Below are positions 51,969 through 60,085 of a DNA stretch of 64,000 nt, one piece after another (positions within the stretch are counted from its first letter, which is position 1; every line of letters begins with the position of its first letter). The stretch spans positions 62,001 through 126,000 of the forward strand of contig NZ_JBJYKD010000003.1 of NCBI RefSeq assembly GCF_049310025.1, written 5' to 3'. The notes beneath the pieces are model-generated. The model was not told the origin of the DNA. It made no database searches and saw only the letters and a program-made list of their open reading frames with translations. The stretch comes from JBJYKD01 sp049310025 (GTDB lineage Bacteria > Bacillota > Thermosediminibacteria > Thermosediminibacterales > Tepidanaerobacteraceae). Position numbers and translations under genes: made by a program.

Positions 51969-52520
51969 GTGGAAATAAGCACCGTAATTCGGGAGGCCCG
52001 CCTGGCAAAGAAAATGAGCCGTGCGACCCTTGCCAGTAAAATCGGCCTCAGCCCCAGAACCATAGAAGCATATGAGGCCGGCAAACAGATCCCGCCTGCG
52101 GACGTGGCCATGGCCATAAGCCGGGAGTGCAGAGTACCTTGGCTGACCCAGCTATACTGCCGGAAATATTGCCCGATAGGTCAGAAGTACAGTTACGAAG
52201 TCCTTGAGGGTGTAAACCTTGATCCACAAAGTGTGGTTCTAAAGCTGGCAGGGGAATTTGACGAAGCCAGGGCCGTTCTGGGCAGGATGCAGGAACTGGT
52301 GGTTAATAAAAACAGCCGGGAGGACTTCTCAGAAGCCGAATGGCGAGAGTTCATCAAATGTTTGGAGGAATTCCTGGATGTGGAGCATGTAGTCGAATGC
52401 CTAAAGATTAGTCTCGGATATTGGACCGATGTGGGAGACCTCATAAGGGCCCATAATGACAAGTGCTGGCAGAGAGGTTACGTACAAAAGAAAAAGACGG
52501 CTTTGCAAGCCGCCAACTAA
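51969..52520 (+). CDS. XRE-family regulator with a long C-terminal domain
   Basis: The 183-aa protein starts at GTG 51969 after AAGGAGGTAGTGAG. It has an N-terminal helix-turn-helix (TVIREARLAKKMSRATLASKIGLSPRTIEAYEAGKQ) and an unassigned helical C-terminus with two Cys in LYCRKYCPIG. It is the third DNA-binding regulator of the early region. The 110 bases before it show no clear promoter. Confidence 0.8.
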   Translation: MEISTVIREARLAKKMSRATLASKIGLSPRTIEAYEAGKQIPPADVAMAISRECRVPWLTQLYCRKYCPIGQKYSYEVLEGVNLDPQSVVLKLAGEFDEARAVLGRMQELVVNKNSREDFSEAEWREFIKCLEEFLDVEHVVECLKISLGYWTDVGDLIRAHNDKCWQRGYVQKKKTALQAAN

Positions 52521-52583
52521 ATCCACCTAGCCCCATTCTATCACGAATAGGTGGGGTAGTCAATTGAGAAAGGAGAAGAAATT

Positions 52584-53684
52584 ATGAAAACCGGCAAAAC
52601 ATTACAGGAACTGGCGGTGGAATTGGCCCGCCAGAACAGGGCAAAACGGGATTTTATCCTTGACACTAGAAACCTGAGAATGGTCATTGACGATGAAAAA
52701 ATACCGCAGCTTGATATGCTCAAAAACATCGGAGAACACAAGGACATAGAACGATTCGGCATAAATGACATTGCGCACCGGCAAATCGGGCAGCATTTAG
52801 GAATCCCAGCAAAGTATTACGACCGCATGAGAACGGAATTTCCTGAACTTCTTGCCACAAACGTTAGTGCATGGTTTCAGCGCCAGCCATCAAGGAGGAT
52901 GGTCAGGACACTGGATGGCACCGCAAGAGCTTTTCTGAGCGACAGATATCGTCGCATCGACAATTACGAGATAGCAGAGGCTGTATTGCCGATAATAGGC
53001 GAGATGAAAGATGCACGGGTTGAAAGCTGCGAGCTCACGGACAGAAAAATGTATATCAAGGTTGTAAATCCACGCCTGGAAGCGGAAGTTCAGAAAGGCG
53101 ACATCGTCCAGGCAGGAATCATGATTACAAACAGTGAGGTCGGACACGGTGCGGTATCTGTTCAGCCGCTTATATACCGTCTGGTCTGCGAAAACGGCAT
53201 GGTTGTAAATGACGCAGGCCAGCGGCGGTATCATATCGGCAGGGTTAATGACAGCGACGAGATGTATGAGCTATACAGGGACGAAACGCTGGAGGCAGAT
53301 GATAGAGCATTTCTCATGAAAGTGCAGGATACGGTCAGAGCAGCCGTGGATGAAGTAAAATTCCGCAGGATAGTAGACAGGATGAGAGAAGCAGCCGAGG
53401 CAAAGATAACCGGTTCAGTCCAGACCGTAGTGGAACTTACCGCTACAAAATACGGGCTGCAAAAGAACGAGCAGGAAGGTGTCCTTGAATATCTCATCAA
53501 AGGCGGGGACCTGAGCTTATACGGCCTGAGTAATGCGATCACCCGCACAAGCCAGGATGTAAAGGATTACGATAGGGCAACAGAATTGGAGTGCCTTGGA
53601 TGGGATGTAATTAATATGAGCAGAAGTGAATGGCAGGAAATAAATACAGAGAAAGAAGGGAAGAAATATGCAAACCAAGTTTGA
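52584..53684 (+). CDS. DUF932 family protein (phage/plasmid-like protein TIGR03299 type)
   Basis: The 366-aa protein contains RTLDGTARAFLSDRYRRIDNYEIAEAVLPIIGE and the VQAGIMITNSEVGHGAVSVQPLIYRLVCENGM core characteristic of DUF932. ATG 52584 follows AAAGGAGAAG. The family is frequent beside RecT or other single-strand annealing modules in phages and plasmids, but its activity is unknown. It overlaps the next small gene by 17 bases. Confidence 0.85.
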   Translation: MKTGKTLQELAVELARQNRAKRDFILDTRNLRMVIDDEKIPQLDMLKNIGEHKDIERFGINDIAHRQIGQHLGIPAKYYDRMRTEFPELLATNVSAWFQRQPSRRMVRTLDGTARAFLSDRYRRIDNYEIAEAVLPIIGEMKDARVESCELTDRKMYIKVVNPRLEAEVQKGDIVQAGIMITNSEVGHGAVSVQPLIYRLVCENGMVVNDAGQRRYHIGRVNDSDEMYELYRDETLEADDRAFLMKVQDTVRAAVDEVKFRRIVDRMREAAEAKITGSVQTVVELTATKYGLQKNEQEGVLEYLIKGGDLSLYGLSNAITRTSQDVKDYDRATELECLGWDVINMSRSEWQEINTEKEGKKYANQV

Positions 53685-53859
53685 GATGATAGCGGCATTT
53701 GCAGGGAAAAACCGGGATTTTAGATTATACCTGCAGGCGATGAAGACCTGGCTCCTGTGGGAGAAGGTAGGGGCTAAAAGGGGGAAGCGGCTTAAAAGCG
53801 CGGTAGAAAAGTTGGAGGAGGCGAAAGCGAATGAAGCTATTGAAGCTCAAACTGGCTAA
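53668..53859 (+). CDS. Small basic prophage protein
   Basis: The 63-aa, Lys/Arg-rich helical protein (FAGKNRDFRLYLQAMKTWLLWEKVGAKRGKRLKSAVEKLEEAKANE) is translated between DUF932 and the SbcC-like ATPase and overlaps both (17 and 29 bases). No family is recognised; coupling suggests a role with the recombination module. Confidence 0.6.
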   Translation: MQTKFEMIAAFAGKNRDFRLYLQAMKTWLLWEKVGAKRGKRLKSAVEKLEEAKANEAIEAQTG

Positions 53860-55801
53860 CTTCAAGGGCATAAAGTCTTTTGAACTCATCACCAATGGCG
53901 GCAATGTTAATATATACGGAGATAACGCAACCGGAAAAACAACATTGTTTGATGCTTTTCTCTGGTTACTCTTTGACAAAGATAGTCAAAACAGAAAGGA
54001 CTTTGAGATCAAAACATTACAACTTGACGGACAGCCGGTGCATGGATTGAACCATGAAGTGGAAGCAGAGCTGGATGTCGAGGGGAAAAAATTAACACTG
54101 CGTAAGGTTTTTAAGGAAAAGTGGACGAAAAAGCGAGGATCTCCTACTGCCGAATTCACCGGCCACACCACAGACTATTTCATTAACGGCGTGCCTGTGA
54201 AAAAGGCGGATTACGAGGCCCAGATTACCAGTATTGCCAGCGAGGATGTGTTTAAACTCCTGACCAGCCCCACATACTTCAATGAGTGCCTGCACTGGCA
54301 AGACCGCCGGCGGATCCTCCTAGAGGTCTGCGGTGATGTAAGCGACGAAGAAGTGATTGCGGCGGAGCCTGCTCTGGCCAGACTGCCGGACATCCTCCAG
54401 GGGCGGAAGTTGGAGGACCACCGGAAGGTCATCGCGGCTCGGAGGGCTGAGATCAACCGGGAGCTTGAGAAGATTCCGGTACGTATCGACGAGGTTCAGC
54501 AGGGCATGCCTAGCTTGGAGGGAGTCGTGCCCGAGAAGCTGTCGGAAGACATCGCGAAGCTGAAGGCCGAGCGACAGAAGAAGCAGCAGGAACTTGCCCG
54601 TCTGGAGAGTGGTGGGGAAATGGGCGAGAAGACCAAGGCCCTACGGGAAATCGAAGCAAAGCTGCTTAGCCTTAGACGGGCGCAGGAAGAACGATTGGCT
54701 CAAGCCGCTGAAGAGGCGCGCAAAACCCTAGCCACGATCTACGAGGAGCTAAATGCGCTACAGGGCGAAATGCAGGCCAAACAACGCGAAATAACACAAA
54801 AGAATGGAACCATCGAGCGCCTGGAGCGGGAAATGACGAACCTGCGTACAGAGTGGCACCGAGTGAATCAAGAGAGTTTCGATGGAACCGATGTTTGCCC
54901 CACTTGCGGCCAGCCGATGCCTAAAAGCCTCATTGAAGAGGCTAAGGCCCGATTCAATCGCCAGAAGGCTGAGCGCCTGGAGGAAATTTCTAAGCGCGGC
55001 AAGGCGGCTAAGGCCGAGGTGGAGAGGCTTAAAGCTGAGAACGTTGAAACAGAAAAGGCTATACAGCGGATGCAAGCACAGGTCGCAGAGCTAGAGGGCA
55101 AGGCTGCGGAGGCAAAGGAGCACCTAAAAACTCTCGGTCAGCGGCAGGTTGACCTTTCGGCGGACCTCTCTTGGGCTGCACTCCAAGAGCAAAAGAATAG
55201 GCTTGAAAGGGAGATAGAGGAGCTTAAGGCTGGAAACCTCGGACAAACTGCCGCAATAAAGAAGGAACTCACGGACCTGGACATGGCCCTGGAGGCCCTA
55301 GAGAAGGCTGCCGTCCAGGTCGAAGCCCGGAAACGCGGTCTGGAGCGCATCGAGGAGCTGAAGGCCCAGGAGCGCATGCTGGCTGCCGAGTATGAGCGGC
55401 TGGAAGAAGAGCTATACCTCACGGAGAAGTTCATTCAAACAAAAGTCAAGTTGCTGGAAGACAAGATCAACAGCCGCTTCAAGCTAGCTCGATTTAAGCT
55501 ATTCAACGTGCAAGTCAATGGAGCTGTGGTGGAGTGCTGCGAAACCACATACCAGGGTGTCCCTTACTCGGGCGGGCTCAACAACGCCGCCCGCATCAAT
55601 GTGGGCCTAGACATCATTAACACACTGGCCGAACACTACAACTTTGCGCCGCCGATCTGGATCGACAACGCAGAGGCGGTAACGCAGTTGATACCGACCA
55701 AGGGGCAGATGATCCGCTTGGTCGTGAGCGAGGCCGATAAAACCCTACGGGTTGAGGCAAAAAGCCATGAGGAGACCGCAAGGAAGAAGGAGGTTGCGTA
55801 A
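53831..55801 (+). CDS. SbcC/Rad50-like AAA ATPase of the RecT module
   Basis: The 656-aa protein has an N-terminal ABC-type ATPase half with Walker A GDNATGKTT (30-38), a long coiled coil (about 210-560) interrupted by a zinc-hook CPTC at 356-359, and a C-terminal ATPase half with PIWIDNAEAV as the Walker B/D-loop region. This is the layout of SbcC/Rad50 in shortened form. No SbcD nuclease gene is adjacent; RecT and an MBL-fold protein follow. Base composition changes sharply inside the gene, from about one-third to about two-thirds G+C. Confidence 0.88.
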   Translation: MKLLKLKLANFKGIKSFELITNGGNVNIYGDNATGKTTLFDAFLWLLFDKDSQNRKDFEIKTLQLDGQPVHGLNHEVEAELDVEGKKLTLRKVFKEKWTKKRGSPTAEFTGHTTDYFINGVPVKKADYEAQITSIASEDVFKLLTSPTYFNECLHWQDRRRILLEVCGDVSDEEVIAAEPALARLPDILQGRKLEDHRKVIAARRAEINRELEKIPVRIDEVQQGMPSLEGVVPEKLSEDIAKLKAERQKKQQELARLESGGEMGEKTKALREIEAKLLSLRRAQEERLAQAAEEARKTLATIYEELNALQGEMQAKQREITQKNGTIERLEREMTNLRTEWHRVNQESFDGTDVCPTCGQPMPKSLIEEAKARFNRQKAERLEEISKRGKAAKAEVERLKAENVETEKAIQRMQAQVAELEGKAAEAKEHLKTLGQRQVDLSADLSWAALQEQKNRLEREIEELKAGNLGQTAAIKKELTDLDMALEALEKAAVQVEARKRGLERIEELKAQERMLAAEYERLEEELYLTEKFIQTKVKLLEDKINSRFKLARFKLFNVQVNGAVVECCETTYQGVPYSGGLNNAARINVGLDIINTLAEHYNFAPPIWIDNAEAVTQLIPTKGQMIRLVVSEADKTLRVEAKSHEETARKKEVA

Positions 55802-56596
55802 ATGACGAATGAAGTTACTAAAGTTGCTAGGCCGATGGATAAACTCAAGACGGTACTGAGTGCTGAGAGCGTTAAACAGCAGTTTGAAAACGCACTTAAG
55901 GAGAACGCCGGAGCTTTCATTGCATCCATCATCGACCTCTACGGCTCGGACAAAGACCTACAAGAGTGCGACCCTAGTGCCGTAGTCATGGAGGCCTTAA
56001 AAGCTGCCACGCTGAAACTCCCGATTAACAAACAGCTTGGCTTCGCATACATCGTGCCTTATAAAGGTAAGCCCCAGTTCCAACTCGGTTACAAGGGCTA
56101 CATTCAGCTTGCGATGCGCACGGGACAGTACCGACACCTGAATACGGGCATCGTGTACGAGGGCATGAAAGTGACCCGGAACATTCTCACCGGAGAGATC
56201 ACCATCAGTGGCGAACCGACCAGCGAGAAGCCGCAGGGGTATTTCGCCTACATGGAACTTCTGAATGGCTTCTCAAAGACAGTTTACATGACCCGGGAGG
56301 AGATCATAGCTCATGCGAAACGGTACAGCAGAAGCTACGGAACTGCCGGCTCGGCCTGGAATAGCAATTTCGACGAGATGGCCCTAAAGACCGTTGTCCG
56401 CCAGTTACTCAGCAAATACGGCATCCTCTCCACCGACATGGTTACGGCCCTCACTTCCACGCGTGAGGAAGAGGACATAGAGGCTGAGGTCGAACGCGAG
56501 GTAGCGGCTAACGCCAACCAGGAGGTCATAGATGTGCAGGGCGAGGTTCACGAGGTTCAGACCCCGCCCATAGAACAGGACGGTCCTGGCTTTTGA
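55802..56596 (+). CDS. recT: RecT single-strand annealing recombinase
   Basis: The 264-aa protein has the RecT core: ALKAATLKLPINKQLGFAYIVPY, GKPQFQLGYKGYIQLAMRTGQYR and WNSNFDEMALKTVVRQLLSKYG. RecT coats single-stranded DNA and anneals it to homologous strands during phage recombination. ATG 55802 follows AAGGAGG, directly after the ATPase stop. A processive 5'-3' exonuclease is normally encoded next to recT; here no RecE or YqaJ is seen. Confidence 0.95.
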   Translation: MTNEVTKVARPMDKLKTVLSAESVKQQFENALKENAGAFIASIIDLYGSDKDLQECDPSAVVMEALKAATLKLPINKQLGFAYIVPYKGKPQFQLGYKGYIQLAMRTGQYRHLNTGIVYEGMKVTRNILTGEITISGEPTSEKPQGYFAYMELLNGFSKTVYMTREEIIAHAKRYSRSYGTAGSAWNSNFDEMALKTVVRQLLSKYGILSTDMVTALTSTREEEDIEAEVEREVAANANQEVIDVQGEVHEVQTPPIEQDGPGF

Positions 56597-56597
56597 G

Positions 56598-57311
56598 ATG
56601 GTTGAGATCGCAGTACTGGCCTCTGGCAGCCGGGGGAACTGCTATCGGGTGACCGATGGCAGTACCCCCATCCTCCTGGAGTGTGGGGTTAGGTTCCAGC
56701 AGATACAAAGATGGCTCACGTTTCGGGTGCAGGACTTAGCGGCGTGCCTGGTAAGCCATGAGCACCAAGACCACGCACGAGCGATGGCTGACATGTTGCG
56801 CGCTGGCATGGACTGCTACATGAGCGCTGGCACGCAGGAAGCATTGGGGATAAGCGGGCACCGGGTGAGAGTCATCCGGGCCCGGGAGCAGTTCGCCGTA
56901 GGAACATGGCAGGTCCTACCCTTCGAGACTCAGCACGATGCAGCAGAGCCGCTGGGTTTCTTGCTGGCTACCAAGGACGGGGAAAAGGTCCTCTATGCCA
57001 CGGACACCTATTACATCCGCTACCGATTTCCGAGGCTTACTCACATCATGATCGAGTGCAACTATGCCCTAGATATCCTGCAAGAGAATGTTGCAAACGG
57101 CACAGTGCCGCCGGTGCTCCGGGATCGGGTTCTAAAGAGCCATTTCAGCCTCGCACACGTCAAGGACTTCTTGAGGGCAAATGACCTGAGCTGGGTGCAG
57201 GAGATCTGGCTCCTGCATCTTTCAGACGGAAACAGCGATGCAGAACGTTTCAAGCGAGAGATACAGGAACTCACGGGCAAGGAAGTTTATGTGGCGCCGG
57301 CGGCGCAATAG
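56598..57311 (+). CDS. MBL-fold metallo-hydrolase, YycJ-like
   Basis: The 237-aa metallo-beta-lactamase-fold protein starts VEIAVLASGSRGNCYRV, typical of the YycJ/WalJ branch, with the metal motif HEHQDH at 54-59, a later His in FETQHDAAEP and ATDTYYI with the bridging Asp. YycJ-type proteins are reported to be DNA exonucleases. Placed directly behind recT, it could be the exonuclease that supplies single strands. Its G+C-rich coding style differs from the prophage genes on either side. Confidence 0.85.
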   Translation: MVEIAVLASGSRGNCYRVTDGSTPILLECGVRFQQIQRWLTFRVQDLAACLVSHEHQDHARAMADMLRAGMDCYMSAGTQEALGISGHRVRVIRAREQFAVGTWQVLPFETQHDAAEPLGFLLATKDGEKVLYATDTYYIRYRFPRLTHIMIECNYALDILQENVANGTVPPVLRDRVLKSHFSLAHVKDFLRANDLSWVQEIWLLHLSDGNSDAERFKREIQELTGKEVYVAPAAQ

Positions 57312-57380
57312 CCGGTGCGATGCTGCCCCTCCCGCAAGGCTGGCCTCATGCCAGCGATGCACGGGCTGGGCGGCGGAATA

Positions 57381-57519
57381 TGGCAGGTGGCAGAAAGGGA
57401 GACGCTAAGTCATTTCCTTAGTGACACGGCTGGCACAAGTCGAGAAGGAGAGAGTCGCCCACTGTGCTCATGGCACAAAACGCTGTCACATGCCGGGTTC
57501 GAGTCCCTGCCCCTGCCAA
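57381..57519 (+). ncRNA. tRNA-like structured RNA with very large variable arm
   Basis: TGGCAGG (57381-57387) pairs perfectly with CCTGCCA (57512-57518) as a 7-bp acceptor stem. T8 and G9 follow, then a Leu-like D arm (GCAGAAAGGGAGACGC, 57390-57405). CTAAG/CTTAG (57405-57409, 57417-57421) closes a 7-base loop TCATTTC, where position 33 is C and position 37 is T: not a normal anticodon loop. A 70-nt variable region is closed by GTGACA (57421-57426) and TGTCAC (57484-57489). The T loop TTCGAGT (57498-57504) is canonical, but its stem has a mismatch. CCA is not encoded. Decoding looks unlikely; a tRNA mimic or relic fits better. Confidence 0.6.
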
Positions 57520-57546
57520 ATATGAAAAAACTAAGGAGGGAGATTT

Positions 57547-57723
57547 ATGATAAAAGTAATTTGCGAGATAAATAACGTCAAAGGAACTTGTATCCCTGTA
57601 AAGGTGCACAGCACCGAAAGTGATATGGAAGTATGCTTAGAAATAAACGGGCAAAAAGCCGTAGTGAATGCAGCTGACATTATAACCGCAGTAAAGAAGT
57701 GCACTCATATTGCAATAGGATGA
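57547..57723 (+). CDS. 58-aa prophage protein
   Basis: ATG 57547 follows AAGGAGGGAG. The product (MIKVICEINNVKGTCIPVKV, then a HSTESDMEVCLEING and VNAADIITAVKKC part) looks like a small beta-rich domain with three cysteines. It lies between the tRNA-like RNA and the DUF5131 gene. Unknown function. Confidence 0.65.
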   Translation: MIKVICEINNVKGTCIPVKVHSTESDMEVCLEINGQKAVVNAADIITAVKKCTHIAIG

Positions 57724-57793
57724 AGTGGATTTGGCGGGCGGGCTACCCCGGCCTGCCTGCCTCTCTGAAAATATGGAGCTATGGAGGAAGCTT

Positions 57794-58789
57794 ATGGGAC
57801 AAACAAAAATAGAGTGGGCAACTCATGTATGGAATCCTATATCGGGATGCACCCCTGTCAGCGAGGGTTGTGAAAACTGCTACGCTCGACGTATGGCATA
57901 TCGGCTTCGGGGCCGGTGCGGGTATCCAGAAGATGATCCTTTCAGGGTGACGTTGCATCCAGAAAAGCTGGAGGAGCCATTGAAGTGGAAGAAACCAAAA
58001 CGAGTTTTTGTTTGTAGCATGGGGGATTTGTTTCACCCGGCCGTGCCGTTTACTTTTCTTGATAAAGTATTTGACACAATGCTAGATGCTAACTGGCATA
58101 CATATATGATTCTGACAAAAAGGCCGGAGCGAATGCGTGAATATATAGAATCCTGCTGTGAGGCAATGGATTATGTTGGAGGAAAATTTCCGTTTACAAA
58201 CATATGGCTTGGCGTCACAGTCGAAAATCAGCAGGCTGCCAATGAGCGAATACCGATTCTATTCCAGATTCCGACGGCGGTGCGGTTTGTGAGTTGCGAA
58301 CCGCTTTTAGGGCCAATGGACCTAAGTGAATGGCTAAAAGAGGTCCGATACTGCGAAAGGCACGGGCAGCTTTGCGATGAGGGGGTAACTTGGGATAACA
58401 ACGGCCAGCTTCTCTGTAAATACTGCAAAAGGCCAGTTGAGCGATTCAGCCTACTTAACTTGGTCATAGTCGGCGGAGAAACTGGCCCCGGAGCAAGACC
58501 GATGCATCCGGATTGGGCGCGAAGTCTACGCGACCAGTGCCAGGCCGCGGGCGTTACGTTCTTCTTCAAGCAGTGGGGCGAGTGGATGCCGCACGACGGC
58601 TGCTGGGACGAGCCTCACCAGAAGATCATCATGGCGCCAGACGGGGAGATTTGTGAACCATACCATGGTTGGGGCCTGGATCAGCGGGAGCGCGGATGGG
58701 AGTTCATGGTGCGCGTCGGCAAGAAGCGTGCCGGCCGCCTTTTAGACGGCCGGACGTGGGACGAGATCCCAGAGGTGGACAATGGTTAA
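57794..58789 (+). CDS. DUF5131 family phage protein (Gp37/Gp68 type)
   Basis: The 331-aa protein begins GQTKIEWATHVWNPISGCTPVSEGCENCYARRMA; C19, C26 and C29 form the conserved cluster-like motif of the family. FVCSMGDLFHPAVP, ILTKRPERM, NIWLGVTVENQ and VIVGGETGPGARPMHPDW are further family blocks. The fold resembles radical SAM enzymes, but the Cys spacing differs from CX3CX2C. ATG 57794 follows GGAGGAAG. Role in the phage unknown. Confidence 0.9.
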   Translation: MGQTKIEWATHVWNPISGCTPVSEGCENCYARRMAYRLRGRCGYPEDDPFRVTLHPEKLEEPLKWKKPKRVFVCSMGDLFHPAVPFTFLDKVFDTMLDANWHTYMILTKRPERMREYIESCCEAMDYVGGKFPFTNIWLGVTVENQQAANERIPILFQIPTAVRFVSCEPLLGPMDLSEWLKEVRYCERHGQLCDEGVTWDNNGQLLCKYCKRPVERFSLLNLVIVGGETGPGARPMHPDWARSLRDQCQAAGVTFFFKQWGEWMPHDGCWDEPHQKIIMAPDGEICEPYHGWGLDQRERGWEFMVRVGKKRAGRLLDGRTWDEIPEVDNG

Positions 58790-58961
58790 GTGGACTTGCC
58801 CATATTGCAAACAGAGAATGTATAGCGCAAATCCAGAAAAAAATCAGGAGAAAGTGAGGTGTATTCACTGTGGTAAATTGTTTGATAACAAATACTACCT
58901 CGATGGACCCCCGAGTAGTCGAAGCACTGACGGCACTAGAGGTAGCTCAGAACCGTTTTAA
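58782..58961 (+). CDS. 59-aa zinc-ribbon microprotein
   Basis: ATG 58782 follows AGAGGTGG and overlaps the DUF5131 stop. The product has CPYC at residues 6-9 and CIHC at 27-30, a compact zinc ribbon, then a Ser/Gly-rich tail. Its last 92 bases overlap the next gene in another frame. Confidence 0.6.
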   Translation: MVKWTCPYCKQRMYSANPEKNQEKVRCIHCGKLFDNKYYLDGPPSSRSTDGTRGSSEPF

Positions 58962-59079
58962 TCTAGCACAGGGCCCGGACATGGTTGAAGCTGCATGCTA
59001 TGAAGTAACAGCTGCAGAATTACGGCTACGGGCGGCAATAAAAAGAGCTAGGGCAGATAGCATGAAAGAAGGTCGGTAA
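58870..59079 (+). CDS. Small helical prophage protein
   Basis: The 69-aa product from GTG 58870, 8 bases after GAGGTG, is helical and alanine-rich (VVEALTALEVAQNRFNLAQGPDMVEAACYEVTAAELRLRAAIKRAR), of a type common in phage early operons. It overlaps the zinc-ribbon gene by 92 bases and ends one base before the replisome organiser. A start at ATG 58903 is possible but has no ribosome binding site. Confidence 0.65.
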   Translation: MVNCLITNTTSMDPRVVEALTALEVAQNRFNLAQGPDMVEAACYEVTAAELRLRAAIKRARADSMKEGR

Positions 59080-59080
59080 G

Positions 59081-60085
59081 ATGGCACGACAGCGTTTTAT
59101 TCACCCCGACATATGGACAGATCCCTCATTTGGGCAATTAACACCTCAAGAAAGGTTATTATTCATCGGCTGCTTTTCCAACGCCGATGACGAAGGCCGG
59201 CTTTTGGGAAATCCAGCATATTTGAGGGCCACAATATTCCCATATGACGACCTATCGCTGGACGAAGTAAAGGCAATGCGTGATCATATAGTGGCAATAT
59301 GCAAAAACCTGGTCTTATACGAAGTCGATGGATTAGAGTATCTTGCTTTCCTAAAGTGGAATAAATATCAGAAACCGAAATATCCCAAGCCTTCCAAATT
59401 GCCGCCACCGCCTATCAAGGAAGATTCCGCCAAGGATGTAGCAGCAGTGGAAGAACTACAGACGAAAGAAGAAGAAAAAACGGAGGAAACGGCAGAGGAA
59501 ATATTTACGAAAGAGGTGGAAGTGGTTTGCGGAAATATTGGAGAAACATTTCCCCAAAATAGTGGAAAAGATGGAGAAACAATGGAGAAGTCTTCCGGCA
59601 CTGGGTTGGGTATGGGTAGGGATATATATAGGGATAGGGATAAAGATTGGGATAGGGATGAGGATGGGTACGGGAAGGAGAAGGGGGATGGAGAACCCAC
59701 TCCACCCACACCCCCGCCTCCCCCAACAATACCCGAGCATACAGAAAAAGAGCGGGAAATGCTCAAAGAACTTAAGGTAGTTCCAGGCTACCCTTTTGAC
59801 TTTTCGCAGGACCTGGATTACATCAGAAACCTGATGGTCGAATTCCCGTCGTTAGACCTGCTAACGGAGATAAAAAAATGGCGCATCTATAAGCGGGATA
59901 AGCCATTGAAGCCCAAGTCCAATGCTCGTCTGCAACTACGGAATTGGTGCGAGAAAGCATTACAATTCCAGCAAGAGAAAGGAGCGAAAGCCAATGGACA
60001 GCGTGGCCCGAATTCTGGAACGAATGAAGGCAAAACAATCGATATTGACAAATTCCTCTGGAAAGGCAAAGTCACAAGCAGATGA
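59081..60085 (+). CDS. Phage replisome organiser / DnaD-like replication initiator
   Basis: The 334-aa protein opens RQRFIHPDIWTDPSFGQLTPQERLLFIGCFSNADDEGRLLGNPAYLRATIFPYD, the winged-helix N-terminal domain of phage replisome organisers. A long acidic, low-complexity linker (about 115-235, with Arg-Asp repeats near 179-192 and a Pro run) leads to a C-terminal domain with FPSLDLLTEIKKWRIYKRDKPLKPKSNARLQLRNWCEKA. The helicase loader gene follows with a 92-bp overlap. Such proteins bind the phage origin, which often lies inside their own gene; hexanucleotide repeats occur at 59617-59670. Confidence 0.85.
   Translation: MARQRFIHPDIWTDPSFGQLTPQERLLFIGCFSNADDEGRLLGNPAYLRATIFPYDDLSLDEVKAMRDHIVAICKNLVLYEVDGLEYLAFLKWNKYQKPKYPKPSKLPPPPIKEDSAKDVAAVEELQTKEEEKTEETAEEIFTKEVEVVCGNIGETFPQNSGKDGETMEKSSGTGLGMGRDIYRDRDKDWDRDEDGYGKEKGDGEPTPPTPPPPPTIPEHTEKEREMLKELKVVPGYPFDFSQDLDYIRNLMVEFPSLDLLTEIKKWRIYKRDKPLKPKSNARLQLRNWCEKALQFQQEKGAKANGQRGPNSGTNEGKTIDIDKFLWKGKVTSR
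59617..59670. repeat. GGGATA hexanucleotide repeats, candidate phage origin
   Basis: TAGGGAT occurs at 59617, 59629, 59635 and 59653, with TTGGGAT at 59647: all on one 6-bp register. Degenerate copies continue to about 59670. The tract codes for alternating Arg-Asp in the linker of the replisome organiser. Origins inside initiator genes are known in lambda and several Gram-positive phages. Confidence 0.5.

Noticed and set aside
52523..52554. CCACCTA/TAGGTGG hairpin between an XRE gene and the DUF932 gene
   Set aside because: The 18-base loop and the lack of a T run make it a poor terminator. A regulatory role cannot be supported.
57315..57575. 86-codon frame over the tRNA-like RNA
   Set aside because: No ribosome binding site. 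It runs through clear RNA helices and into the ribosome binding region of the real small gene at 57547.
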